Assembly (NCBI RefSeq): GCF_003335085.1
Contig: NZ_QPEJ01000018.1
Location: 186,001 to 250,000 of the forward strand
Reading direction: 5' to 3'
Length of the DNA stretch: 64,000 bases
DNA from: Polaribacter sp. WD7
Lineage (GTDB): Bacteria; Bacteroidota; Bacteroidia; Flavobacteriales; Flavobacteriaceae
Shown here: positions 54,428 through 63,825 of the stretch, piece after piece
Numbering within the stretch: position 1 is the first letter of the stretch
Layout: each line of letters opens with the position of its first letter
Translations under genes and position numbers: made by a program
The notes under the pieces: model-generated
What the model was told of the DNA's origin: nothing
Database searches by the model: none
What the model saw: the letters and a program-made list of their open reading frames with translations, nothing else

Positions 54428-55531
54428 ATGAGTAAGACTTTAAATAAAATTGCAGAAGAGTTAAGGGATGCCAATAAAAAAGTACAGTTAATCTACGCTT
54501 TTAACGGTACGGGTAAAACACGTTTGTCACGTGAGTTAAAAGATTTAATATCTCCCAAAGATGTTGAAACAGAAGCAGACTACCAATCAAAAGTGCTTTA
54601 TTACAATGCTTTTACCGAAGATTTGTTTTATTGGAATAATGATTTGGATAACGATTTAGATAGAAAATTAGTAATTCAGTCTAATGGATATACAAAATGG
54701 GTACTTCAAGATCAAGGTCAAGAACCAAATATAACAGCTCATTTCCAGCGTTATACAAACGATAAGTTAACGCCTAATTTTAATGTAGAATTTTCTGAGG
54801 TTCGTTTTTCTTTTGAGCGTGGTGATGATTCCGCTTCAGAATATGTAAAAATATCTAAGGGAGAAGAAAGTTGTTTTATTTGGAGTATTTTCTATAGTTT
54901 GTTAGAGCAAGCTATAAGTACCTTGAATATTTCGGAAGAAAATGAACGTGATACGGAACAATTTAATCATTTAGAGTATGTATTTATCGATGACCCAGTT
55001 AGTTCATTAGATGACACTCATTTAATTGAATTGGCTGTTAATATAGCTGCTTTAATAAGATCTAGTGAATCAAGTTTAAAATTTGTTATTACTACACATA
55101 ATCCTTTATTTTATAATGTGCTATATAATGAGTTTAACAAAGCAGATAAAAAACGTTTAGAAAAATTTGAAGATGGTACTTTTTCGTTGCTTTCTCAACC
55201 AGATGATTCTCCTTTTTCTTATCATTTGTATCTTTTAAATGAGTTAGATAGAGTAATAGAATCAGGCGAAATTCAAAAATATCATTTTAACTTTCTAAGA
55301 AATATATTAGAAAAAACATCAACTTTTTTAGGATACGCAAAATGGCAGGAACTTTTACCTGAAGAGACAGAAGGTGCAAGAGATGCTTATTACAGACGTA
55401 TTATTAATCTTTCTAGTCATTCCTATCATCATGGAGAAGAAGTCTCTGTAATGCAAGAGAGCGACAAAAGAGTATTAGGCTTTCTTGTAAATACAATTAA
55501 AGAAACCTATCGTTTTGAATTAAATAGTTAA
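54428..55531 (+). CDS. PrrC-like anticodon nuclease candidate (AAA_13-type ATPase)
   Basis: 367 aa. Walker A is FNGTGKT (residues 25-31), an ABC-signature-like SKGEE precedes a helix, and Walker B is [13 protein letters not shown], as in the AAA_13/PrrC/RloC group. The C-terminal part has Arg291-x3-Glu295 (RNILE) and His331/334/335 (SSHSYHHG). These match the R-x3-E...H catalytic triad of E. coli PrrC, which cuts tRNA-Lys. The gene lies between hsdS and hsdR, exactly where prrC lies in the prr locus, which is also type IC. Anticodon nuclease activity is inferred; it could also be another RM-linked ATPase effector. Confidence 0.65.
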   Translation: MSKTLNKIAEELRDANKKVQLIYAFNGTGKTRLSRELKDLISPKDVETEADYQSKVLYYNAFTEDLFYWNNDLDNDLDRKLVIQSNGYTKWVLQDQGQEPNITAHFQRYTNDKLTPNFNVEFSEVRFSFERGDDSASEYVKISKGEESCFIWSIFYSLLEQAISTLNISEENERDTEQFNHLEYVFIDDPVSSLDDTHLIELAVNIAALIRSSESSLKFVITTHNPLFYNVLYNEFNKADKKRLEKFEDGTFSLLSQPDDSPFSYHLYLLNELDRVIESGEIQKYHFNFLRNILEKTSTFLGYAKWQELLPEETEGARDAYYRRIINLSSHSYHHGEEVSVMQESDKRVLGFLVNTIKETYRFELNS

Positions 55532-55534
55532 AAA

Positions 55535-58500
55535 ATGGCAAATTATAATACTATAGCAGAATCTAACAATTTTATTGTTTTAGATAAATACAAAAAGTTT
55601 TCAGAATTAAATGAAGCACCTGCAAGCTACCAAACCGAAGCAGATTTAGAGAAAGAACTCGTAAAAGATTTAACTAATCAAGGCTATGAGTATGTAAAAA
55701 GCTTAACCACACCAGTAGCAATGTTAGCTAATGTGCGCGTGCAATTGCAAAATCTTAACGATATGCAATTTACAGATAAAGAATGGGTGCGTTTTGTAGA
55801 AGAGTATTTAGACAAACCAAACGATAATTTAGTAGATAAAACAAGAAAGTTACACAATAATTATATCTATGATTTTGTTTTTGATGATGGTCATATCCAA
55901 AACATTTATTTAGTAGATAAAAATAATATTGTACGTAATAAAGTACAAGTTATATCTCAATTCGAGCAAACAGGTACAAATGCCAATCGTTACGATGTTA
56001 CCATTTTAGTAAACGGTTTACCATTAGTACAAATAGAATTAAAAAAGCGTGGTGTTGCTATTCGTGAGGCTTTTAATCAAGTACATCGCTATACAAAAGA
56101 GAGTTTTAATACAAAAAACTCTTTGTTTAAATATTTACAAATATTTATTATATCTAATGGTACAGACAGTCGTTATTTTGCCAATACAGTAGAGCGGAAT
56201 AAGAATAGTTTCGATTTTACAATGAATTGGGCAACTGTTAAAAATAAGTCAATTAAAGATTTAAAAGACTTTACAGTTACATTTTTTCAAAAGCATACAC
56301 TTTTAAACGTATTACTAACCTATTCCGTTTTTGATGTAAGTGATGTATTATTAGTAATGCGTCCGTATCAAATTGCAGCTTCAGAACGTATTTTATGGAA
56401 AATAAAAAGCTCTTACAATGCTAAAAAATGGGCTACCACAGAAAGTGGTGGTTTTATATGGCATACTACAGGTTCTGGTAAAACATTAACCAGTTTTAAA
56501 GCAGCACGTTTAGCCACAAAACTAGATTTTATAGATAAAGTTTTTTTTGTGGTAGATCGTAAAGATTTGGATTTTCAAACAATGAAAGAATACCAACGCT
56601 TTTCACCTGATAGCGTAAATGGTTCAGACAGTACTGCGGGTTTAAAAAGAAACATAGATAAAACCGATAATAAAATTATTGTTACCACCATTCAGAAATT
56701 AAATAACTTAATGAAAGGTGAAAATGATTTAGCAATTTATCAAAAGCAAGTGGTCTTTATTTTTGATGAAGCACACCGTTCGCAATTTGGTGAAGCACAA
56801 AAGAATTTAAAAAAGAATTTTAAAAAATACTATCAATTTGGTTTTACAGGAACACCTATTTTTCCTGAAAATGCTTTAGGTTCAGAAACTACACAAAGCG
56901 TATTTGGCACAGAATTACATTCTTATGTAATTACAGATGCTATTAGAGATGAAAAAGTATTAAAGTTTAAAGTAGATTATAATGATGTGCGCCCAACATT
57001 TAAGGGGTTTGAAACAGAACAAGATTTAAAGAAGTTATCATCAGCAGAAAATAAAAAAGCGTTGCTTCATCCTTTGCGTATTAAAGAGATTTCGCAATAT
57101 GTATTACAACATTTTAGACAAAAAACACACCGTACAAAATGGAGTAATAGTGGTTTTAATGCAATGTTTGCAGTAAGTAGTGTAGATGCAGCTAAATGTT
57201 ATTATGAAGAGCTAAACAAGCTACAAAAAGATAGCGATAAGCCTTTAAAAATAGCAACTATTTTTTCTTTTGCAGCAAATGAAGAACAAGGGGCAATTGG
57301 AGAAATACAGGACGAAACCTTTGAGCCAACAGCAATGAATAGTAGTGCTAAAGAGTTTTTATCCAAGGCTATTGATGATTATAATACTGCTTTTAAAATG
57401 AACTATAGTATTGATAGTAAAGGATTTAAAGACTATTATAAAGATCTTGCCAAACGTGTAAAAAACAAAGAGGTAGATTTATTAATTGTAGTAGGTATGT
57501 TCTTAACAGGTTTTGATGCACCTACCTTAAATACGTTGTTTGTAGATAAAAATTTACGTTATCACGGATTAATGCAAGCCTTTTCACGTACAAATCGTAT
57601 TTACGATGCTACTAAAACCTTTGGTAATATTGTTACGTTTAGAGATTTAGAACAAGCAACAATAGATGCAATAACACTTTTTGGAGATAGCAGTACTAAA
57701 AATGTAGTATTAGAAAAAAGCTATAAAGAATATTTAGAAGGTTTTACGGATATAGCAACAGGTAACGCACGAAGAGGATACATTGAAGTGGTAGCAGAAT
57801 TAAAAGAAAAATTCCCTAATCCAGATGAAATAGAAACAGAAAAGGATAAAAAAGAATTCTCTAAACTCTTCGGTGAATATTTATGCGTAGAAAATATATT
57901 GCAAAATTATGATGAGTTTAATCATCTTAAAGAATTGCAAAGTATTGACTATACAGATGGAGAAGCTATAGAAGCATTTAAAGAAGAAAACTTCTTAACA
58001 GATGAAGATATTGTAAGTATGCAAGCTATTGAAGTACCTGCAGAAAGAATAATACAAGATTATCGCTCTACGTATAATGATATTCGTGATTGGTTAAGAA
58101 GAGAGAAACAAGGAAATGAAGCAGAAGATTCAGATATTGATTGGGATGATGTAGTATTTGAAGTAGATTTATTAAAATCTCAAGAAATAAATTTAGACTA
58201 TATTTTAGAATTAATATTTGATAGTAATAAGAAAACTAAGAGTAAAGAAGATTTAATAGAGGAAATAAGACGTGTAATACGTGCCAGTATAGGGAATAGG
58301 GCAAAAGAAAGTTTAGTAGTAGATTTTATCAATGAAACAGATATAGATAACATAAAGGAAAAAGCTACTATTATAGATGCTTTTTTTGGGTATGCACAAG
58401 AAAAACAGAAAAAAGAAGCTTCAGAATTAATTGAAGATGAAGAACTAAATGAGGAAGCAGCGAAACGCTATATAATTGCATCTTTAAAACGGGAATATGC

Positions 58501-58642
58501 TAGTGAAAATGGAACTGAACTAAATTCTATATTACCCAAAATGAGTCCATTAAATCCTAAGTACTTAACTAAAAAACAATGTGTCTTTCAAAAGATAGCT
58601 TCTTTTGTAGAGAAGTTTAAAGGTGTTGGTGGGAAGTTATAA
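55535..58642 (+). CDS. hsdR: Type IC restriction endonuclease subunit HsdR
   Basis: 1035 aa, near the EcoR124I HsdR length. The PD-(D/E)xK nuclease part is at ~120-175 ([26 protein letters not shown]). The SF2 helicase motor has [27 protein letters not shown] and [10 protein letters not shown]. The C-terminal helical region ends in [10 protein letters not shown], as in the EcoR124I type. It translocates DNA and cuts away from unmodified sites. It lies 3 bp after the PrrC-like gene and is the last gene before the right boundary repeat. Confidence 0.95.
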   Translation: MANYNTIAESNNFIVLDKYKKFSELNEAPASYQTEADLEKELVKDLTNQGYEYVKSLTTPVAMLANVRVQLQNLNDMQFTDKEWVRFVEEYLDKPNDNLVDKTRKLHNNYIYDFVFDDGHIQNIYLVDKNNIVRNKVQVISQFEQTGTNANRYDVTILVNGLPLVQIELKKRGVAIREAFNQVHRYTKESFNTKNSLFKYLQIFIISNGTDSRYFANTVERNKNSFDFTMNWATVKNKSIKDLKDFTVTFFQKHTLLNVLLTYSVFDVSDVLLVMRPYQIAASERILWKIKSSYNAKKWATTESGGFIWHTTGSGKTLTSFKAARLATKLDFIDKVFFVVDRKDLDFQTMKEYQRFSPDSVNGSDSTAGLKRNIDKTDNKIIVTTIQKLNNLMKGENDLAIYQKQVVFIFDEAHRSQFGEAQKNLKKNFKKYYQFGFTGTPIFPENALGSETTQSVFGTELHSYVITDAIRDEKVLKFKVDYNDVRPTFKGFETEQDLKKLSSAENKKALLHPLRIKEISQYVLQHFRQKTHRTKWSNSGFNAMFAVSSVDAAKCYYEELNKLQKDSDKPLKIATIFSFAANEEQGAIGEIQDETFEPTAMNSSAKEFLSKAIDDYNTAFKMNYSIDSKGFKDYYKDLAKRVKNKEVDLLIVVGMFLTGFDAPTLNTLFVDKNLRYHGLMQAFSRTNRIYDATKTFGNIVTFRDLEQATIDAITLFGDSSTKNVVLEKSYKEYLEGFTDIATGNARRGYIEVVAELKEKFPNPDEIETEKDKKEFSKLFGEYLCVENILQNYDEFNHLKELQSIDYTDGEAIEAFKEENFLTDEDIVSMQAIEVPAERIIQDYRSTYNDIRDWLRREKQGNEAEDSDIDWDDVVFEVDLLKSQEINLDYILELIFDSNKKTKSKEDLIEEIRRVIRASIGNRAKESLVVDFINETDIDNIKEKATIIDAFFGYAQEKQKKEASELIEDEELNEEAAKRYIIASLKREYASENGTELNSILPKMSPLNPKYLTKKQCVFQKIASFVEKFKGVGGKL

Positions 58643-58693
58643 GCGTATTATAGTAATTAAGGACAGTATTGTCACCCAATTCGCCACCCAAAA

Positions 58694-58752
58694 ATTAAAA
58701 AACCCTTTAAAAACAACGTTTTTAAAGGGTTTTTAGTACTCAAGGTGGGAAT
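58694..58752. repeat. Right attachment-site repeat (attR) overlapping tRNA-Leu 3' end
   Basis: This matches the left copy at 53 of 59 positions. It contains the hairpin AAACCCTTTAAAAAC/GTTTTTAAAGGGTTT, which can terminate tRNA transcription, and then the tRNA acceptor and part of the T arm (58737-58752). TTCGCCACC at 58680, also found at 42921 near the left end, may be an integrase arm site. Confidence 0.85.
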
Positions 58753-58818
58753 CGAACCCACACTCCCGAAAGAACTGGATTTTGAATCCAGCGCGTCTAC
58801 CAATTCCGCCACTTGAGC
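58737..58818 (-). tRNA. tRNA-Leu (anticodon CAA)
   Basis: 82 nt on the minus strand without an encoded CCA. The acceptor GCTCAAG pairs with CTTGAGT (ending in a G-U pair), the anticodon stem CTGGA/TCCAG holds the loop TTCAAAA with anticodon CAA, a long class II variable arm is present, and the T arm is GTGGGTTCGATTCCCAC. It is intact and is the insertion target of the element to its left. Confidence 0.95.
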
Positions 58819-58901
58819 AAAATATATTTTGGATTGCAAATGTATTAAAATATTTTATTTTATTGAGCATAAAATTAATTTCAAACTCAGTAAATAATTT
58901 C

Positions 58902-58909
58902 TACTTTTG
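58902..58909 (+). promoter_or_regulatory. Putative -7 promoter box for prs
   Basis: TACTTTTG matches TAnnTTTG, 33 nt before the prs ATG. No clear -33 box is seen. Confidence 0.45.
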
Positions 58910-58942
58910 TGCAACAACAACAACACTACAAAATATAACTAA

Positions 58943-59884
58943 ATGCTTAATAATCAATTAGCACCAAAACTTTTTGCCTGTAGGCAAAGTAGAGTTTTGG
59001 CAGAAAGAATTGCAAAAGAATACAGTACAGAGTTAGGAAATATTAAGATAACTTACTTTAGTGATGGTGAATTTCAACCTGCTTTTGAAGAATCTGTTCG
59101 TGGAAGAAGAGTTTTTATTATCGGCTCTACCTTTCCAAATGCAGACAATTTAATGGAAATGTTGCTAATTTTAGATGCAGCCAAAAGAGCATCTGCAAGA
59201 CATATTACAGCAGTAATGCCATATTTTGGATGGGCAAGACAAGATAGAAAAGATCAACCAAGAGTTGCTATTGGTGCAAAATTGGTAGCAAAATTATTAG
59301 AAGCTGCAGGAGCTACAAGAATTATGACTATGGATTTGCATGCAGATCAAATTCAAGGCTTTTTTGAAAGACCTGTAGACCATTTATTTGCTTCAACAAT
59401 ATTTATGCCCTATATAAAAAGTTTAGAATTACAAAATTTAACTATAGCTTCACCAGACATGGGAGGTTCAAAAAGAGCCTACGCATATTCAAAACATTTA
59501 CATTCAGATGTAGTTATCTGTTATAAACAACGTAAAAAAGCCAATGTGATTGGGCATATGGAGGTAATTGGTGAAGTAGAAGGTAAAGACGTAATTCTTG
59601 TAGACGATATGATTGATACAGGTGGTACTTTAACACATGCGGCAAATTTAATGAAAGAAAGAGGAGCAAAAAGTGTTCGCGCAATTTGTACACACCCTAT
59701 ACTTTCTGGAGATGCCTATGAAAAAATAGAAGCTTCTGCATTAACAGAATTAATTGTTTCTGATACAATTCCGCTAAAAAAGGATACATCTAAAATAAAA
59801 GTAGTATCTTGCGCGCCATTATTTGCAGCTGTTATGCATAAAGTACAAGATAACAACTCAATTAGTGGACAATTTTTAATGTAA
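58943..59884 (+). CDS. prs: Ribose-phosphate pyrophosphokinase
   Basis: 313 aa. It makes PRPP from ribose 5-phosphate and ATP for purine, pyrimidine, histidine and NAD synthesis. Conserved segments are FSDGEFQPAFEESVRGRRVFIIG, ARQDRKDQPRVAIGAKLVAKLL with the catalytic loop, DLHADQIQGFF and the PRPP-binding loop VILVDDMIDTGGTL. Length and start fit the family. It is followed by the L25 gene at 17 bp, an arrangement common in Bacteroidota. Confidence 0.97.
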   Translation: MLNNQLAPKLFACRQSRVLAERIAKEYSTELGNIKITYFSDGEFQPAFEESVRGRRVFIIGSTFPNADNLMEMLLILDAAKRASARHITAVMPYFGWARQDRKDQPRVAIGAKLVAKLLEAAGATRIMTMDLHADQIQGFFERPVDHLFASTIFMPYIKSLELQNLTIASPDMGGSKRAYAYSKHLHSDVVICYKQRKKANVIGHMEVIGEVEGKDVILVDDMIDTGGTLTHAANLMKERGAKSVRAICTHPILSGDAYEKIEASALTELIVSDTIPLKKDTSKIKVVSCAPLFAAVMHKVQDNNSISGQFLM

Positions 59885-59901
59885 ATTTTTAATAAAAAGT
59901 A

Positions 59902-60489
59902 ATGAAATCAATTACAATTAAAGGATCAAAAAGAGAAAGCGTGGGCAAGGTAGCTACCAAAGCCTTACGTAATGCTGGATTGGTTCCTTGCGTTATATAC
60001 GGAGGAAAAACACCAATACACTTTTCAGCAGAAGAAAAAGCGTTTAAAAACTTGGTATACACTCCAAACGTATATACGGCAAGTATTGAAGTTGATGGGC
60101 AAAAAATACCAGCAATTTTACAAGACATTCAATTTCACCCAGTAACAGACAAAATCTTACACGTAGATTTTTATCAGTTATTTGATGATAAAGAAGTTAC
60201 AATGAATATTCCTGTAAACCTAGTTGGAACCTCTCCTGGAGTTTTAAATGGTGGTGCTTTACGTTTTACAAACCGTAAATTAAAGGTAAAAGCGTTACCT
60301 GCTAACTTGCCAGATTTTATTGAAGCAGATATTTCAAAATTAAAAATCGGTAATAAATTATTCATCACTTCTTTATTTAATGATGATTATACTTTTATGC
60401 ATCCAGATAACACTGTTGTTGTTCAAGTAAGAACATCTCGTAATGCAGTTAAAACTTCGGATGAAGAAGAAGAGGCAGCAGCAGAATAA
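59902..60489 (+). CDS. rplY: 50S ribosomal protein L25/general stress protein Ctc
   Basis: 195 aa of the long Ctc-type L25. An N-terminal 5S-rRNA-binding beta-barrel ([31 protein letters not shown]) is followed by the C-terminal TL5 domain ([21 protein letters not shown]) and an acidic tail (DEEEEAAAE). It binds 5S rRNA in the large ribosomal subunit. It lies between prs and pth and is closed by a terminator. Confidence 0.95.
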   Translation: MKSITIKGSKRESVGKVATKALRNAGLVPCVIYGGKTPIHFSAEEKAFKNLVYTPNVYTASIEVDGQKIPAILQDIQFHPVTDKILHVDFYQLFDDKEVTMNIPVNLVGTSPGVLNGGALRFTNRKLKVKALPANLPDFIEADISKLKIGNKLFITSLFNDDYTFMHPDNTVVVQVRTSRNAVKTSDEEEEAAAE

Positions 60490-60510
60490 ATGTTGCAAAC
60501 AAATTATATT

Positions 60511-60544
60511 AAAAAAGCGTTACAAATTTAGTAACGCTTTTTTT
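60511..60544 (+). terminator. Rho-independent terminator after the L25 gene
   Basis: AAAAAGCGTTAC pairs with GTAACGCTTTTT (60531 onwards) around AAATTTA, with a T run. Confidence 0.88.
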
Positions 60545-60583
60545 TACGCTTATTTTTTGAGAATAAGATAGTACTTTTACAAC

Positions 60584-61213
60584 ATGAAATTAAAACGTTT
60601 TTTTTATAAATTGCTTTGTATAAAAAAGACAAACAAAGAAGAATTGATGAAGAAATTTTTAATTGTAGGGTTAGGAAATATTGGTGAAAAATACGAAAAT
60701 ACACGTCATAATATAGGGTTTAAAATTCTTGACGAAGTTGCAGCTACTTATGACACTTCTTTTGAAACAGATAAGTTAGGTGATGTTGCTAGCTATAGGT
60801 ACAAAGGCAGAACTTTTATGTTATTAAAACCAAGTACTTTTATGAATTTAAGCGGAAAAGCAGTAAAGTTTTGGATGCAGAAAGAGAAAATTGCTATAGA
60901 AAACACATTAGTTATCACAGATGATTTAAATATAGATTTTGGTACAATAAGAGTTAAAGGAAAAGGAAGTGATGGTGGCCATAACGGACTTAAAGATATT
61001 CAAGAAAAATTAGGAACCAACAAATACCCACGTTTTCGTTTTGGAGTAGGTAGCAATTATTCTAAAGGACGTCAAGTAGACTACGTGCTAGGAGAATGGA
61101 ATAAAGAAGAAGAAAGTAAATTTATAGAGCGCTTACCAACTGCTGTAAAAGTAGTAACTTCTTTTGGTACAGCTGGTTTGGCAAACACTATGAATACTTT
61201 TAATGGCAAGTAA
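60584..61213 (+). CDS. pth: Peptidyl-tRNA hydrolase
   Basis: Frees tRNA from stalled peptidyl-tRNA. The core starts KKFLIVGLGNIGEKYENTRHNIGF, which includes the catalytic His, and continues with KPSTFMNLSGKAV and DDLNIDFGTIRVKGKGSDGGHNGLKDI. It is 209 aa from the ATG at 60584. The ATG at 60647 would start directly at the core (188 aa). The 21-residue basic extension resembles extensions I recall in other flavobacterial Pth proteins. A TACTTTTA box at 60572 sits very close to the first ATG, which favours the inner start or a leaderless mRNA. Confidence 0.94.
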   Translation: MKLKRFFYKLLCIKKTNKEELMKKFLIVGLGNIGEKYENTRHNIGFKILDEVAATYDTSFETDKLGDVASYRYKGRTFMLLKPSTFMNLSGKAVKFWMQKEKIAIENTLVITDDLNIDFGTIRVKGKGSDGGHNGLKDIQEKLGTNKYPRFRFGVGSNYSKGRQVDYVLGEWNKEEESKFIERLPTAVKVVTSFGTAGLANTMNTFNGK

Positions 61214-61215
61214 AA

Positions 61216-61755
61216 CTACTCTTTTCTAAGAAAACTTATTTTTAAGTCAGCCTCAATTAACGTATTTCTTAAAGAAATAGTTTCTTCTACTGTTTGTAAT
61301 AAAGATAATTTTTCTTCACTAAGACCAGAAACGGTTAGTGTACCTGTTAAAAACTCTGCTTCTGGACTTATAAATGAAATTGTATTTTCTGTGTTGTTCA
61401 CAGAAAATGTTCCAGATTCGTTTACAATAAGAATTTCTTCATTAACTACAGGTTGGCTGCCAGCAGAGGTAATTGTTGTGGTAACCGCATATTCTCCTTT
61501 TAGAGAATAAGTATCATCAGCATTAAAAATAAGCTCTACTTGAAAAAGGTTTCCAACGCTATTAGAATTAATTACAACAGGAAATCCAGAAACTTCTGTG
61601 GTTGTCTTTGTATCTAAAATAAAGCTTTCTATTTCATGTATACCAACCAAATTAGATTTAGATAATACAAAAATAGGTCTTTCTTCATTATTACTATTAC
61701 AGTTAAACAAGCTAAAGGCAACCAATAAAACCATTATAAATTTGACAGTTTTCAT
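61216..61755 (-). CDS. Hypothetical lipoprotein
   Basis: 179 aa with lipobox LFNC (Cys19), lipid-anchored. The remainder is rich in Thr, Ser, Val and beta-strand character (VELIFNADDTYSLKGEYAV, ISFISPEAEFLTGTLTV), suggesting a lipocalin-like or beta-sandwich fold. No family is recognised. It is convergent with pth, whose stop is 2 bp away, and downstream of queD on the same strand by 21 bp, so it is probably co-transcribed with it. Confidence 0.75.
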   Translation of the reverse strand: MKTVKFIMVLLVAFSLFNCNSNNEERPIFVLSKSNLVGIHEIESFILDTKTTTEVSGFPVVINSNSVGNLFQVELIFNADDTYSLKGEYAVTTTITSAGSQPVVNEEILIVNESGTFSVNNTENTISFISPEAEFLTGTLTVSGLSEEKLSLLQTVEETISLRNTLIEADLKISFLRKE

Positions 61756-61776
61756 TTTTAATATTTTTTATAAAGT

Positions 61777-62226
61777 TTAATTATCACTAGCAAACCATTC
61801 TGCAAAACTAGTATCTGTTTCTTGTAGTTTTATAGCATGTAGTTTGATATTTTTAGGCAATCTTTTTTTAATTTTTTTAGCAAAATCAATCACCATCATT
61901 TCACTTGTTGGTTGGTAATCTACCAACAAAACATGATGCCCTCTAACTTGTAATTCTTTAGCCAAATCTACATGTGGTGTGTTTTTATTAAACACAGTTG
62001 CGTGGTCAAAAAGATCTACAACTTCTTCATTTACAATTTTTTTAAGGTCTCCAAAATCAATCACCATTCCAAATTTTACATTGGTATTGTCTTTTATTGG
62101 TTTTCCAGAAACGGTTACAGAAAGTTTATAAGAATGCCCATGAACGTTTTTGCATTTTCCGTCATAGCCATATAATGCGTGTCCTGTTTCAAAACTGAAT
62201 TGTTTTGTAATTCTAATTGTACTCAT
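61777..62226 (-). CDS. queD: 6-carboxytetrahydropterin synthase-family protein (QueD-like)
   Basis: 149 aa. It converts dihydroneopterin triphosphate to 6-carboxytetrahydropterin, a step towards queuosine. The zinc site His residues are in FETGHALYG and NVHGHSYKL, and the substrate Glu is in KLQETDTS. Typical segments include VIDFGDLKKIV and DLFDHATVFN. The usual catalytic Cys is present in GKCKNVHGH. The ATG overlaps the stop codon of an upstream 27-codon ORF (TAATG). Confidence 0.9.
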   Translation of the reverse strand: MSTIRITKQFSFETGHALYGYDGKCKNVHGHSYKLSVTVSGKPIKDNTNVKFGMVIDFGDLKKIVNEEVVDLFDHATVFNKNTPHVDLAKELQVRGHHVLLVDYQPTSEMMVIDFAKKIKKRLPKNIKLHAIKLQETDTSFAEWFASDN

Positions 62227-62309
62227 TAACGTCTGTTTCTGTATTTGTTATAAAAATAAACAATAACTAAAGCTATTGCTAATCCAATAAATAAAAAATC
62301 TCCTCCCAT
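62226..62309 (-). CDS. 27-residue single-helix micro-protein coupled to queD
   Basis: The frame opens at ATG 62307-62309 and reads MGGDFLFIGLAIALVIVYFY and then NKYRNRR. That is one transmembrane helix with a strongly basic C-terminus, a typical small membrane protein layout. Its TAA shares a base with the queD ATG, so translation would be coupled. It lies between the GH3 gene (14 bp) and queD. It is small, so chance cannot be excluded. Confidence 0.4.
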   Translation of the reverse strand: MGGDFLFIGLAIALVIVYFYNKYRNRR

Positions 62310-62323
62310 TGTTTTATCTTTTA

Positions 62324-63823
62324 TTACTCTTCAATTAAAAAATTTGTTAATACATCAGCAATTTTTCTGTTATCAGATAGTTGCGGAATCTTATTTTGTC
62401 CGCCAAATTTACCAATAGATTTCATATATTCATGAAATCCGCCTTTTTTAACTTTTCTAATTACAAGTGTTCGTAAAATTTTACCCTCAATCAAATCAAA
62501 ATAATAAATATTTTGTGCTCTCATAGAAGCATCAACTTTTTGGGCAAAATCATTTATATCTTCTGGCTCATTTTCAAACTCTATAAACCATTCATGATAG
62601 GGTAAACCACTTTCAGGGTTTACTTGAGGTGCCACAGTAAACTCACTAATATTAATATCTGTTCCTTTTATGGCATCATTTAAAGCTTTTTCAACTTCTT
62701 TACCAATTACATGTTCGCCAAAGGCAGAAATAAAATGTTTTATACGGCCTGTAACTTTTATTCTATAGGGTTTTGTTGCTGTAAACTCTACTGTATCTCC
62801 AATATTATATCCCCATAAACCAGCAGTCGTATTTAAAATGATAACATAGTTAACTCCAATTTTTACATCTTTTAGAGAAATTCTAGTAGGGTTTTCATCA
62901 AAAAATTCTGAAGCCGGAATAAATTCATAAAATATACCAGAATCTAATTGCAATAACATGCCTTTTTCTGTTTGAGAATCTTGATATGCAATAAAACCTT
63001 CTGAGGCAGGATACAATTCTATATAGTCTATTTTTTTACCAATTAAAGTCTCAAACTTGTTTTTATAAGGTTCAAAATTAACACCACCGTAAATGAAGAA
63101 GTTAAAATTAGGAAAGAGTTCTGCTACCTTTTTACCTGTTTTTTCAATTAATTTTTCAAAATACATCTGTACCCAAGAAGGTATGCCACTAATAACTGTC
63201 ATGTCTTCATGTATGGTTTCTTCAACAACAGCATTTACTTTAGTGTCCCAATCTTCTATACAGTTGGTTTCCCAGCTTGGTAATCTATTTTTTTGCAAAT
63301 ATTTTGGCACATAGTGTGCTACGATTCCGCTTAGGCGGCCTAATTTTACTCCTTTTTTATCGCTTAAAATAGGGCTGCCTTGTAAAAAAATCATCTTACC
63401 ATCTACAAAACTGGCATTATTTTTTGCTACAATATAAAATAGCAAAGCGTTTCTAGCTGCTTTGATGTGAGTTGGCATAGACTCTTTGGTTATAGGAATG
63501 TATTTTGCTCCAGAAGTAGTGCCAGAGGTTTTTGCAAAATACAGAGGTTTACCTTTCCAGAGTACGTCAGATTCGCCAGCAATAATTCGATCTACATATT
63601 TTCTTAAACCTTCATAATCTTGAACTTTTACTTGTTTTTTAAAATCATCGTAATTCTGTATAGTCTCAAAATTATGATCTTTACCAAAAGCGGTATTTTT
63701 AGCAGCAGAAATTAAGTGTTTAAACACTTTTTCTTGAGTTTCATGGGGTTTATTTGTCCACTTGTATACTTTTTTTGTAGCTATTTTAGCAAACGGAATA
63801 GCAAGAATAGATTTGATGCTCAT
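62324..63823 (-). CDS. GH3 auxin-responsive promoter family protein
   Basis: 499 aa adenylate-forming enzyme of the GH3 family, known in plants for conjugating amino acids to acyl acids; the bacterial substrates are unknown. The ATP-binding segment is FAKTSGTTSGAKYIPIT, followed by FIYGGVNFEPYK, LYPASEGFIAYQD and YNIGDTVEFTATKPYRIKVTGRIKHFISAFGEHV. It is common in Bacteroidota next to the M23 peptidase found here 2 bp upstream, with which it forms an operon. Confidence 0.93.
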   Translation of the reverse strand: MSIKSILAIPFAKIATKKVYKWTNKPHETQEKVFKHLISAAKNTAFGKDHNFETIQNYDDFKKQVKVQDYEGLRKYVDRIIAGESDVLWKGKPLYFAKTSGTTSGAKYIPITKESMPTHIKAARNALLFYIVAKNNASFVDGKMIFLQGSPILSDKKGVKLGRLSGIVAHYVPKYLQKNRLPSWETNCIEDWDTKVNAVVEETIHEDMTVISGIPSWVQMYFEKLIEKTGKKVAELFPNFNFFIYGGVNFEPYKNKFETLIGKKIDYIELYPASEGFIAYQDSQTEKGMLLQLDSGIFYEFIPASEFFDENPTRISLKDVKIGVNYVIILNTTAGLWGYNIGDTVEFTATKPYRIKVTGRIKHFISAFGEHVIGKEVEKALNDAIKGTDINISEFTVAPQVNPESGLPYHEWFIEFENEPEDINDFAQKVDASMRAQNIYYFDLIEGKILRTLVIRKVKKGGFHEYMKSIGKFGGQNKIPQLSDNRKIADVLTNFLIEE

Positions 63824-63825
63824 AG

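Larger units (their letters stand above)
42756..58752. mobile_element. Integrated element (~16 kb) in tRNA-Leu carrying Rep, primase, MobC and a defence cargo
   Basis: The element is bounded by 59-bp direct repeats offset by 15,938 bp; the right copy overlaps the 3' end of an intact tRNA-Leu. It contains a tyrosine integrase near the left end, an excisionase-like HTH gene, an iteron Rep with iterons, a Toprim protein, a MobC-like gene, then AbiE and type IC restriction-modification genes. I see no relaxase and no conjugation genes, so it is best described as an integrated plasmid-like or mobilizable element, possibly decayed. Gene order and boundaries come from sequence; mobility is inferred. 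Confidence 0.85.
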
